Assembly (NCBI GenBank): GCA_002449395.1
Contig: DKDP01000033.1
Span: forward strand, 1 to 64,000
DNA: 64,000 nt
Direction of reading: 5' to 3'
DNA from: Ruminococcaceae bacterium UBA6845
Lineage (GTDB): Bacteria; Bacillota; Clostridia; Oscillospirales; Acutalibacteraceae
How positions within the stretch are numbered: the stretch's first letter is position 1; each line of letters begins with the position of its first letter. Shown piece after piece: positions 43,057 to 50,018 of this stretch. Position numbers and translations under genes: made by a program. The notes beneath the pieces are model-generated. The model worked only from the letters and a program-made list of their open reading frames with translations, was not told where the DNA came from and ran no database searches.

Positions 43057-44091
43057 ATGAAAAGAATAAATACTAAATTGCACAAACTTCGCAGGATTCT
43101 TTTTCTAATATTAGCGTTGCTTTTCATTACAGGCTGTACCGACAGCACGCAACTGCCATCAGAGACGGTTCCTTCGTTCCCCACAAGTTCATCCCAAGCA
43201 ATAACGTCATCTCAGAAAACAGAAACCACCTACGAAAAAACCGCTGTCGCTTCCGAAATCTCCTCATATTCATCCGAGGGATCCTCATTAACAGCTATTT
43301 CAGGCAACAGCGAAATAGAAAACGTACAGTACGGTATCTTATATGACATAGCCAAAGGAGATGTCCTGTGGGCAAAAAACGCCGACAGCAAAGTATATCC
43401 GGCAAGCCTTACAAAATTGTTGACTGCTTATACCGCTTTGCAATATGTTCCAAAAACCACTATTTTTACTGTTGGCTCAGAACAAAATTTAGTAAACCCC
43501 CAGTCCAGTCTTTGTTTGATCCAAGAGGGACATCGCCTTACGCTTTATGATTTGATATGCGGAATGCTTATGGCTTCAGGTAACGATGCAGCATATACCA
43601 TTGCGGTAAATACCGCAAAATATGTATACGGTAAAACAATAACAGATACTGAAGCTGTAAAATTATTCTGCGGCTTGATGAATCAAACAGCTGAAAATAT
43701 AGGTATGCGGCATAGCAACTTTTGCAATCCCGACGGGTGGGATGATGCAAATCACTATACAACAGTAAATGATTTACTGCAACTGTCACTATGTGCATAT
43801 AAAAATAATGATATCCGCACAATTGCAGAACAAGAAGAAAAATACGTAGTTTTTTCCTCCGGGCAAAATGTTACTTGGGAAAATACCAACTTATTATTGC
43901 ATAGCTCAAGTGAATATTACTTTCCTTATGCAACGGGATTAAAAACAGGAACAACCGACAATGCAGGAAATTGTTTAATTGCAACAGCTCAGAAAAACGG
44001 TAAAGACTTCATTGTTATCGAACTGGATTGCGATACGGATGCCCAAAGATATGATTTTGCAATCCATATGTTAAACAAAGCATTTAAATAG
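43057..44091 (+). CDS. Lipoprotein D-alanyl-D-alanine carboxypeptidase
   Basis: A 344-aa serine peptidase S11. The N-terminus has a lipobox-like ITGC after a hydrophobic signal, followed by a Ser/Thr-rich linker. Catalytic motifs are SLTK in YPASLTKLL (SxxK), SGN in MASGND and KTG in GLKTGTTDNAGN. It trims the terminal D-Ala of peptidoglycan stem peptides outside the membrane. It starts 4 bases after the anti-sigma-like gene and is in the same operon, suggesting an envelope-stress unit. The stop codon is only 5 bases from a broken integrase tail. Confidence 0.88.
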   Translation: MKRINTKLHKLRRILFLILALLFITGCTDSTQLPSETVPSFPTSSSQAITSSQKTETTYEKTAVASEISSYSSEGSSLTAISGNSEIENVQYGILYDIAKGDVLWAKNADSKVYPASLTKLLTAYTALQYVPKTTIFTVGSEQNLVNPQSSLCLIQEGHRLTLYDLICGMLMASGNDAAYTIAVNTAKYVYGKTITDTEAVKLFCGLMNQTAENIGMRHSNFCNPDGWDDANHYTTVNDLLQLSLCAYKNNDIRTIAEQEEKYVVFSSGQNVTWENTNLLLHSSSEYYFPYATGLKTGTTDNAGNCLIATAQKNGKDFIVIELDCDTDAQRYDFAIHMLNKAFK

Positions 44092-44096
44092 AGCTT

Positions 44097-44180
44097 TCTC
44101 ACGTTTTAACCAATATGCAAGAGCCAGTCACAAACGCTCTTAACGATACTTTCAAAGACATTACAGTGACAAAACAGTGA
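44097..44180 (+). pseudogene. C-terminal remnant of a second tyrosine integrase
   Basis: Twenty-seven in-frame codons (SHVLTNMQEPVTNALNDTFK...) align with the last residues of the intact integrase at 47166-48287, with several substitutions, then end in TGA. Everything upstream of this tail is gone: the fragment begins 5 bases after the carboxypeptidase stop codon. The following non-coding sequence to 44283 also matches the 3' flank of the intact integrase, so this is the right end of an older, related element. Confidence 0.85.
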
Positions 44181-44243
44181 CAAACGCAAGACAAAAGAGG
44201 GTTCAACCTTGCGATACAGTAAAAATATTTATGAAAAGAAAAA

Positions 44244-44283
44244 GACTGCAAACCTTGAAAAATAAGGCTTGCAGTTCTTTTTA
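44244..44283 (+). terminator. Terminator of the lost integrase
   Basis: ACTGCAAACCTT (44245-44256) pairs with AAGGCTTGCAGT (44265-44276), then Ts. It is nearly identical to the hairpin after the intact integrase. Confidence 0.8.
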
Positions 44284-44343
44284 TGGCGGAGAGCAAGGGA
44301 TTCGAACCCTCGAACAGGCTTTGACCTGTTACACGATTTCCAA
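44284..44343 (-). repeat. Left attachment site: 60-base duplicate of the tRNA-Ser 3' end
   Basis: Identical over 60 bases to 48403-48462, from the encoded CCA through the T-arm and variable arm to the anticodon region (GGAAATCGTG). To the right it diverges abruptly into element sequence. It has no tRNA 5' half, so it is not a working tRNA. It defines attL of the element; core-to-core distance is 4,119 bases. Confidence 0.88.
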
Positions 44344-44490
44344 GTCTTAAAGGGGCAATTTAGGCTATAAATCGCCGCTTATAGTTCTATTATCTAAAAA
44401 TAAATACATTATTTATATCTATTTTAAATTTATAATATCAAAAACAGTGACAAAAAGCTACTGACTTTTTACGGTCGGTAGCTTCTTTTT

Positions 44491-44904
44491 TTATTCTATT
44501 GCTTTGAGCATTTGCTCCATACCCTCTATGAATTTTTTTATTTTTTCTTTGTTTTCGGGGTTTGCTGTTTCTACTTGCTTTTTTAATACTTCAATCTCTT
44601 TTCCATATCCTTCAAGTATTTTTCTTTGTTCTTCTTCGTCTTTGTTAAGTTTTCCCTTATCAACAATTATGTCAATTGGTACTTCGTATAAATAGGACAA
44701 TCTAACAAGTATTTCTATTGTTGGCGCTGTTCTTCCTTTTTCGTATGAATTATATGACTGCTGAGTTACTCCGATTTTTTCGCTTACCTCTTTTTGTGTC
44801 AATCCGTTCTCTTTTCTCAGTTCTGTAATTTTTCTTGCGGTTAGCTCTTTTCTCTCGTTGTTATCGTAAATGTTTCCGTATATTTTTTCATAATCGCTTA
44901 CCAT
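44491..44904 (-). CDS. XRE-family transcriptional regulator
   Basis: A 137-aa protein started at 44904 behind AAAGGCGG. The Cro/C1-type helix-turn-helix is at residues 22-80 (ITELRKENGLTQKEVSEKIGVTQQSYNSYEKGRTAPTIEILVRL). The rest is a charged, probably coiled-coil tail (EEQRKILEGYGKEIEVLKKQVE). It is transcribed away from the other element genes and is probably the element's repressor, acting in the intergenic region to the right where direct repeats overlap the rightward promoter. Confidence 0.88.
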   Translation of the reverse strand: MVSDYEKIYGNIYDNNERKELTARKITELRKENGLTQKEVSEKIGVTQQSYNSYEKGRTAPTIEILVRLSYLYEVPIDIIVDKGKLNKDEEEQRKILEGYGKEIEVLKKQVETANPENKEKIKKFIEGMEQMLKAIE

Positions 44905-44929
44905 ATTTCTACCGCCTTTCTTGTTGCTT

Positions 44930-44958
44930 ATTATACAACAAATTTTTTTATAAATCAA
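44930..44958 (-). promoter_or_regulatory. Promoter of the XRE repressor gene
   Basis: On the minus strand TTGATT (44953-44958), a 17-base spacer and TATAAT (44930-44935), 26 bases upstream of the ATG at 44904. Confidence 0.7.
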
Positions 44959-45019
44959 CTTTTTTATATTTCTTTTATTTGTTCGTAATTATCAGATTTT
45001 TGTATTTATTGAAATTATT

Positions 45020-45068
45020 GTATTCTCTATATTGACAAATTCTATAAATCGTGGTATTCTGTATATAC
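45020..45068 (+). promoter_or_regulatory. Rightward element promoter with direct repeats
   Basis: TTGACA (45032-45037), a 17-base spacer and TATTCT (45055-45060). GTATTCTCTATAT before the -35 and GTATTCTGTATAT over the -10 are near-identical direct repeats, a plausible repressor binding site for the divergent XRE protein. Confidence 0.6.
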
Positions 45069-45112
45069 ACAATTACTATAATTATTGAATTTGTTGTAAA
45101 GGTGGTGATGAG

Positions 45113-45367
45113 ATGTCAAAAGTATGTGATAGCTCTACATTGTCCTCGTTAGATCAGCTTGTAAATGATTTGGGGGTTGTTACGTATGCTTATCGACTGT
45201 ATGTTGATACCATTTGTGACGGTCATTCGGATGATAAATTTACTGAGCTTTTCGCCTTGTTGTGGTCGAATATGGAAAATCTTGAATATCTTTCCTCGCA
45301 GTTCGATAGACTTCGTACTTGTTTGTATTCTGAAATTGCTATGACTTATGATAGTAAATTTCAGTAA
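45113..45367 (+). CDS. 84-aa orphan protein of the mobile element
   Basis: The ATG lies behind AAAGGTGGTGATGAG. The protein is acidic, predicted helical, with two to three Cys (Cys5, Cys35 and one near residue 69), and no hydrophobic segment. MSKVCDSSTLSSLDQLVNDLG starts it. I recognise no family. It is the first rightward gene of the element, in the position where small phages and plasmids carry control or accessory proteins. Confidence 0.7.
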   Translation: MSKVCDSSTLSSLDQLVNDLGVVTYAYRLYVDTICDGHSDDKFTELFALLWSNMENLEYLSSQFDRLRTCLYSEIAMTYDSKFQ

Positions 45368-46217
45368 GGTTGTATATGTTGGTTATGTAGTGTCCTATTG
45401 TCGGTACTGTCACACGCTTTAGCGTGACAGGAACGACAAAAACAGAGGTTGCACCCTTTCCGAGGGGCAGGGCTCGCAGTTGGTAGGTACGGGGCAGAAA
45501 GTAAATTCGCCCTGATCCAGCATATACAATAGAACGGCTTTAGCCGTTCCACCTTTGTAGTAATGTAGAAATTACGGTGGTTCTTCTCTTTCCGTGGCAG
45601 TATTAGTTTCCGTAGGTGCTGAAAGGTGTATTTGCCTTATTCAGCAAATGGGCTTTATTGATGTTTTTTACCTCTTGTAGTGGCTTCAAATGCCCTATGC
45701 TACGTGCTTTCAGCACCTTTTAACTCTGCAAAAAAATGTCGCACAATTTACATATATAAGTATATTACTTGATTATAGACTAAAAATTAAGTCACTTTTA
45801 AAAAACTGACCTCTTGCAGAATGTAAATTCAGATGTAGAAAGTAGGTTTTAACAGAGAAAAATTTTAGTCTTGGTAGGTAGTAAATGAAAAAAATAATAT
45901 GTAGAAAGTACGCAAATTGAATTTCGCTTTAAATGTTGGAAAGGGCAAAACAAACGGGAAAACACTTTTAAAGGTTGTCCCACGTTTATATATTCCCCCC
46001 GCACAACAAAAAAGCGGAATAACGAAAAGAAAGACAAAGCAACAAAAACTATGAGCAGTACGGCACACAAGAAAGATATAGCCACACAACAACAATGAGC
46101 TTTTTTGTTGTGCGCCGTCACGGAGTGACAAGCCGTCCGCAGGACACGCCGTAGGCGAAAAGCTCATTTATTAACTTGATTAAAATAGTATATTAGCAGA
46201 TTTGAGGTGATATTTAT
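45368..46217. other. 850-base non-coding, structured region of the element
   Basis: No convincing reading frame with a ribosome binding site is present. Directly visible structure: a hairpin at 45407-45430 (CTGTCA/TGACAG), a tight hairpin at 45532-45549 (GAACGGCT/AGCCGTTC), a perfect 12-base inverted repeat AGGTGCTGAAAG at 45614-45625 against 45707-45718, and a perfect 15-base inverted repeat GCACAACAAAAAAGC at 46001-46015 against 46099-46113. It precedes rep, so it is a good place for a double-strand origin, single-strand origin or regulatory RNA. Confidence 0.65.
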
Positions 46218-46988
46218 TTGAATGATTTTTTAGTTCTCGAAAGTGAAGTTCGTTTTAATACAAAGGTAAAGAATTATCCTGACGGGTCGCAAAGACTTAC
46301 TGTATTTAATAAACCCGTTTATATTAAACCCGGTTATGAACTTCACAAATATAAAGACCGTGATAGACCGACTGAATATAATACAGACGGTGAAAGTAGA
46401 CTTGATAATCTTCATAGGACGAAGAATAAAGTATTCGATATTGCATATATGAACGATTGGCAATTCTTTGTTACAGGCACTTTCCGTCCTGATGATAAAG
46501 TTGATAGATATAACCCTGTTGAATGTAAAAAGGCTTTGCAGTATTTTTTGAATAACCAAACCAAAAGAAAAGGTTTAGTATATTTGTTGCTTCCCGAACA
46601 TCACAAAGACGGTGCAATTCATTTTCACGCTCTTATTAAAGGCGATAAACTTAACCTTGTTGACAGTGGCAAACGCTTAAAAGACGGTAGGGTTATATAT
46701 AATTGGGTTGATTGGAAATATGGCTTTACAACCGTTATTCCTCTTGTTGGTGATATCTCTTTTGTTTCAATGTATATTACAAAGTACATAACAAAAGACG
46801 TAAAAAAGATATTCGGTCAATATTATCTTGCAGGCGGTAAAGGTTTAAAGCGTGATGTACCTTTCGAGCTTTGTAATACTGACTTTGACGGTTACGACTG
46901 TCAGGAATACTGCATCGAAGATGCACATTTAAGGGTTAAATACCCTGAAAATAAAAATTATTTGGAGGCTATAAAAAATGTTAAATAA
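46218..46988 (+). CDS. rep: Rolling-circle replication initiator (HUH endonuclease)
   Basis: A 256-aa protein. The HUH motif is visible in GAIHFHALIKG (His-x-His, metal site), preceded by FFVTGTFRPDD (motif 1) and followed by SMYITKYITKD, where two tyrosines four residues apart are the candidate nicking residues. This pattern is seen in Rep proteins of small plasmids and filamentous or microvirus-like prophages. It would nick the element's origin and start replication of the excised circle. Its end overlaps the excisionase-type gene by 11 bases. Confidence 0.82.
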   Translation: MNDFLVLESEVRFNTKVKNYPDGSQRLTVFNKPVYIKPGYELHKYKDRDRPTEYNTDGESRLDNLHRTKNKVFDIAYMNDWQFFVTGTFRPDDKVDRYNPVECKKALQYFLNNQTKRKGLVYLLLPEHHKDGAIHFHALIKGDKLNLVDSGKRLKDGRVIYNWVDWKYGFTTVIPLVGDISFVSMYITKYITKDVKKIFGQYYLAGGKGLKRDVPFELCNTDFDGYDCQEYCIEDAHLRVKYPENKNYLEAIKNVK

Positions 46989-47169
46989 TCGTGTTGCTTA
47001 CAATGTACCCGAAGTCGCTGAGCTTCTCGGTATAAGCGTTTCAAAATGTTATCAGCTTGTAAAGAGCGGTTCTATTCCTCATTTGCACCTTGACGGCAGA
47101 TATATTATTCCTGTTACCGCTTTTAATAATTGGCTTAATAACTCCGTTGTCGGTGGTGCTTCTGAATGA
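46978..47169 (+). CDS. xis: Excisionase-type helix-turn-helix protein
   Basis: A 63-aa DNA-binding protein of the MerR-like excisionase family. VPEVAELLGISVSKCYQLVKSGSIPHLHLDGRYIIPVTAFNNWL follows the usual pattern: helix-turn-helix, a short wing, then a tail helix. It lies between rep and int with overlaps on both sides (11 and 4 bases), so the three are translated together. It probably bends DNA at the attachment site and directs the integrase to excision. Confidence 0.86.
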   Translation: MLNNRVAYNVPEVAELLGISVSKCYQLVKSGSIPHLHLDGRYIIPVTAFNNWLNNSVVGGASE

Positions 47170-48287
47170 GAGGTTCAACCGTTAAGCGTGGCAAAACCTA
47201 TATGGCTTATTACTATACGGGTGAAAAAATAAATGGTAAATACGTTCGCAAGTCAAAAAGCGGTTTTAAAACGAAGAAAGAAGCTGAACGTTTTTTGCGT
47301 TCCATTATTGACGATATCGAAGCAGGATTAAAAATTCAAGGTTCAGATGTCTTGATGAAAAACTTTCTTTATGAATGGCTTGATATGTATAGCAGTATTT
47401 CGGGGTTAGCCGAAAATACATACAGAGGATATCGCACTAACATAAATAATCACATTATCCCCGTTATAGGCGATATTAAGCTGAATTCTTTAAAACCCGA
47501 AGATATTGACAGATTATTGCTTACAATGACCGAAAAGGGGCTTTCTGTCACTTCTCAGCGTTATGTTATATCCGTTATCAGAAAATCGCTTAATTGGGCT
47601 GTAAAACGCCGTATTTTGCGTTTTAATGTGATTGACTATGTAGACATACCTAAACCCAAAAAGTATAAGCCTACCGTTTTAAATGAAGAACAACTACAAG
47701 TCTTATTGGCTTATTGCCGTGGCAAGCCTTTACTTACTCCGATTTCTTTAATTCTCTTAACAGGTTTACGACGTGGTGAGGCTTTAGGGTTGAAATGGTC
47801 GGATTTTGACTTTGAAAATAAAATACTTCACGTTCAGAGAACCGCTACACCTGCTAAAGGTGGATATCATTTCTCGGATTGTAAGACTGAGGATAGCAAC
47901 CGCTTTATATCTTTTCCCGATATTCTGATTGATATATTGAATGATTGGAAAGCGTATCAGTCTGATTTTAATCTTTTAATTGATAACTTCAACCCTGAGG
48001 GTTATGTGTTTTGCAATTATACGGGTAATATAATTTCGGGTTCTGCCATACTTAGATATTTTAAAAAAGCACTTCAAGAATGTAATCTACCCAATATCAG
48101 AATTCACGACCTCAGGCACTCATATGCTACACTGCTTTTATCAAAAAACATATCCCCAAAGGTAGCAAGCGGAATGTTAGGTCATTCAGATACTCGGACA
48201 ACCCTTGACATATATTCTCACCTTTTAACAAATATGCAGAAGCCCGTTATCAACGCTCTTAACGATACTTTCAAAAATTTACAGTGA
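47166..48287 (+). CDS. int: Tyrosine-family site-specific integrase
   Basis: A 373-aa recombinase. The N-terminal AP2-like arm-binding domain (residues 1-55, with KTYMAYYYTGEKINGK), a SAM-like core-binding domain (about 65-155) and the catalytic domain follow in order. Catalytic residues: Arg in LTGLRRGEALGLKW, His-x-x-Arg in HDLRHSYATLL, His in LGHSDTRTTLD and the Tyr in IYSH. It reads towards tRNA-Ser and is only about 115 bases from it. A broken copy of its tail lies at 44097-44180. Confidence 0.93.
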   Translation: MRGSTVKRGKTYMAYYYTGEKINGKYVRKSKSGFKTKKEAERFLRSIIDDIEAGLKIQGSDVLMKNFLYEWLDMYSSISGLAENTYRGYRTNINNHIIPVIGDIKLNSLKPEDIDRLLLTMTEKGLSVTSQRYVISVIRKSLNWAVKRRILRFNVIDYVDIPKPKKYKPTVLNEEQLQVLLAYCRGKPLLTPISLILLTGLRRGEALGLKWSDFDFENKILHVQRTATPAKGGYHFSDCKTEDSNRFISFPDILIDILNDWKAYQSDFNLLIDNFNPEGYVFCNYTGNIISGSAILRYFKKALQECNLPNIRIHDLRHSYATLLLSKNISPKVASGMLGHSDTRTTLDIYSHLLTNMQKPVINALNDTFKNLQ

Positions 48288-48361
48288 CAAAACAGTGACA
48301 AATGCAAGACAAGAGAGGGTTCAACCTTGCGATACAGTAAAAATATTTATGAAAAGAAAAA

Positions 48362-48402
48362 AGACTGCAAACCTTGAAAAATAAGGCTTGCAGTTCTTTT
48401 TA
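48362..48402 (+). terminator. Terminator after int
   Basis: ACTGCAAACCTT (48363-48374) pairs with AAGGCTTGCAGT (48383-48394), then Ts directly up to the tRNA 3' end. Confidence 0.8.
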
Positions 48403-48495
48403 TGGCGGAGAGCAAGGGATTCGAACCCTCGAACAGGCTTTGACCTGTTACACGATTTCCAATCGTGCTCCTTCGGCCAGCTCGGACAACTCTCC
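48403..48495 (-). tRNA. tRNA-Ser (anticodon GGA), element integration site
   Basis: A class II tRNA of 93 bases with encoded CCA. Acceptor GGAGAGT pairs with GCTCTCC, the anticodon loop holds TTGGAAA (anticodon GGA), a long variable arm follows and the T-arm is GGGTTCGAATCCC. The 3' 60 bases are duplicated at 44284-44343. The 5' part is intact only here, so integration left a working gene. Confidence 0.94.
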
Positions 48496-48687
48496 AAATT
48501 CATTTTCACTATTAAATTGATGTTACACGATTTCCGATCGTGCTTCTACATAGCTTTAACATTATACCCGAACACAAGATGAAAATCAAGTGTTTTTTCA
48601 AATTTTTCACTCAATATCAAAATGTTTTTTTCAATAATATATTCTTAACAACCGGCTTTCTTATCGAAAAGCTTTATTAAACACCTG

Positions 48688-49389
48688 TCAAGCCCTGTAC
48701 TCATGCTTTGCAGGCTGATAATTGTCCGATCCATACTTTTCTTTCGCTGTACAGTTTTCTTCCGAATCGCCCGAATAATCAATCGGCTCGGTACAAATTG
48801 CGTCAAGCAAAATCTTTTCTAAATGTTCAAACTCAGAGTGCTCACCAAGGCTTGCCAAAACAAATGAATCCCGAACATATTCGGCACTATCAGCCATGAG
48901 AGTCTGATTAAAATAGTAACCAAAGTGTTCTGTAAAGAAAGTCATCATCATTACGGTCGTTCTGGTATTCCCCTCTCTGAATGGATGCACTTGCCATAGC
49001 TTTGGAAACAATCTTGCCAACTTTTTTACAAAATCTTCTTTTGTGAGACTTGTCCAACTCACCTTGTTTATTTCAGAAAAAGCGTTATCAAGCTCTCTGC
49101 CGATATTCATGACATCGCTATACCATACGCTTTGTCCCGCAAGCAGTTTTTCTCTTTTTAAAATATTTATTTTTCTGTATTGTCCCGCCCATTCATAAAT
49201 TTCGCCAAAAAGCATTTTATGAATTAAGCAAAAACCTTCTGAAGAAAAATCATCAAAGCCCTTTTCATACAGCAACATCATATTTGCTCGGGATAATTCT
49301 GCTTCTGCCAAATCCAATTCCTTTTCGTTTGTAATTCCAAGCAGATTTTTAAGAACGGCGCTGTTTTCTATCGAATATATATCGTTCAT
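48688..49389 (-). CDS. Fic-family protein, toxin-like
   Basis: Start at 49389 (AGGAAA upstream) gives 233 aa. The Fic core motif is HPFREGNTRTTVMM, with the catalytic His and a change from the common GNGR to GNTR. The flap segment VSWTSLTKEDF and the preceding IYEWAGQYRKINI also match. Fic proteins transfer AMP or other nucleotides to target proteins. Two bases upstream is a small gene for an antitoxin-like protein, so it is probably the toxin of a class I pair. The codon use is AT-rich. Confidence 0.85.
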   Translation of the reverse strand: MNDIYSIENSAVLKNLLGITNEKELDLAEAELSRANMMLLYEKGFDDFSSEGFCLIHKMLFGEIYEWAGQYRKINILKREKLLAGQSVWYSDVMNIGRELDNAFSEINKVSWTSLTKEDFVKKLARLFPKLWQVHPFREGNTRTTVMMMTFFTEHFGYYFNQTLMADSAEYVRDSFVLASLGEHSEFEHLEKILLDAICTEPIDYSGDSEENCTAKEKYGSDNYQPAKHEYRA

Positions 49390-49391
49390 AA

Positions 49392-49568
49392 TCAAATTTT
49401 CCTGTGAGCGGCAATCAACAATTCTTTCATTTCTTCGCCTGAGATTTCCCCTTTTGCCCATTTGATTGAAAGCTCCCGAGCAAAATTCGTTACAGGAACA
49501 CCCTCTATTTTATTTAATGTATCTGCGACCTTGATTGCAGAAAACTTTTTCGCTTTTGTCGGTGACAT
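49392..49568 (-). CDS. Small antitoxin-like protein paired with Fic
   Basis: A 58-aa protein behind AAGGAAG. The sequence MSPTKAKKFSAIKVADTLN... continues to a C-terminal FARELSIKWAKGEISGEEMKELL that resembles the VbhA-type antitoxin pattern (helix ending in a K/RGEIS-EE motif). Its stop codon lies 2 bases before the Fic start, a typical antitoxin-toxin arrangement. Inhibition would act through an inhibitory helix, but the inhibitory (S/T)xxxE(G/N) motif is not clear by eye. Confidence 0.65.
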   Translation of the reverse strand: MSPTKAKKFSAIKVADTLNKIEGVPVTNFARELSIKWAKGEISGEEMKELLIAAHRKI

Positions 49569-49645
49569 TCAACCACTTCCTTTTCATATATTATATTTTA
49601 TCATATAGTTTTTATAAATACAAGTGAATTGTAAATAGCGAATTT

Positions 49646-50002
49646 TCACTCAATATCAAAATGTTTCTTCCATTCCGTCTCACGGAAGCCGGTCAGGACA
49701 GTATTGCCGTCGACGATCAGCGGTCTTTTTACCAACATTCCGTCCGTTGCGAGCAGGTCAAATTTCTCCTCATCTGTCATTGTCGGGAGCTTCTCTTTAA
49801 GATTCATCGACTTGTAGAGCATACCGCTTGTGTTAAACAGCTTTTTAATCTCAATTACGCTTGCCTTGACCCACTCTTTCAGCTCGTCGGCGGTCGGATT
49901 TTCCTCTTTAATATGTCTGTCAACGTAATCAATATTATGCTCGTCGAGCCACTTCTTCGCCTTTTGGCAGGTTGAGCATTTCGGATATTCGATAAAAAGC
50001 AT
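49646..50002 (-). CDS. ArsC/Spx-family protein
   Basis: Starting at 50002 behind AAGGAC it is 118 aa. The N-terminal redox site CSTCQKAKKWL (Cys-x-x-Cys) in a thioredoxin fold and the segment VKRPLIVDGNTVLTGFRETEW match the ArsC/Spx/MgsR group. It may be an arsenate reductase-like enzyme or a transcription-type regulator that binds RNA polymerase. The sequence alone does not decide. It lies just downstream of mltG, 16 bases away. Confidence 0.85.
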   Translation of the reverse strand: MLFIEYPKCSTCQKAKKWLDEHNIDYVDRHIKEENPTADELKEWVKASVIEIKKLFNTSGMLYKSMNLKEKLPTMTDEEKFDLLATDGMLVKRPLIVDGNTVLTGFRETEWKKHFDIE

Positions 50003-50018
50003 AGTCTCACGTCCTTTA

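Larger units (their letters stand above)
44284..48462 (+). mobile_element. Small integrative rolling-circle element in tRNA-Ser
   Basis: Bounded by the 60-base duplicated tRNA-Ser segment (44284-44343 and 48403-48462). Its content is an XRE repressor, an 84-aa orphan, an 850-base non-coding block, an HUH-type Rep, an excisionase-type protein and a tyrosine integrase reading towards the tRNA. No relaxase, coupling protein, capsid or resistance gene is visible. GC content and codon use are far lower than in flanking genes. It resembles an integrated plasmid or satellite rather than a conjugative element. Confidence 0.85.

Noticed and set aside
44284..44343. A second tRNA-Ser gene
   Set aside because: Only the 3' 60 bases are present; the acceptor and D-arm 5' half are missing, so it is an attachment-site duplicate.
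48321..48582. Two short frames over the tRNA-Ser region
   Set aside because: They read through tRNA-Ser and its flanks and have no start signals.
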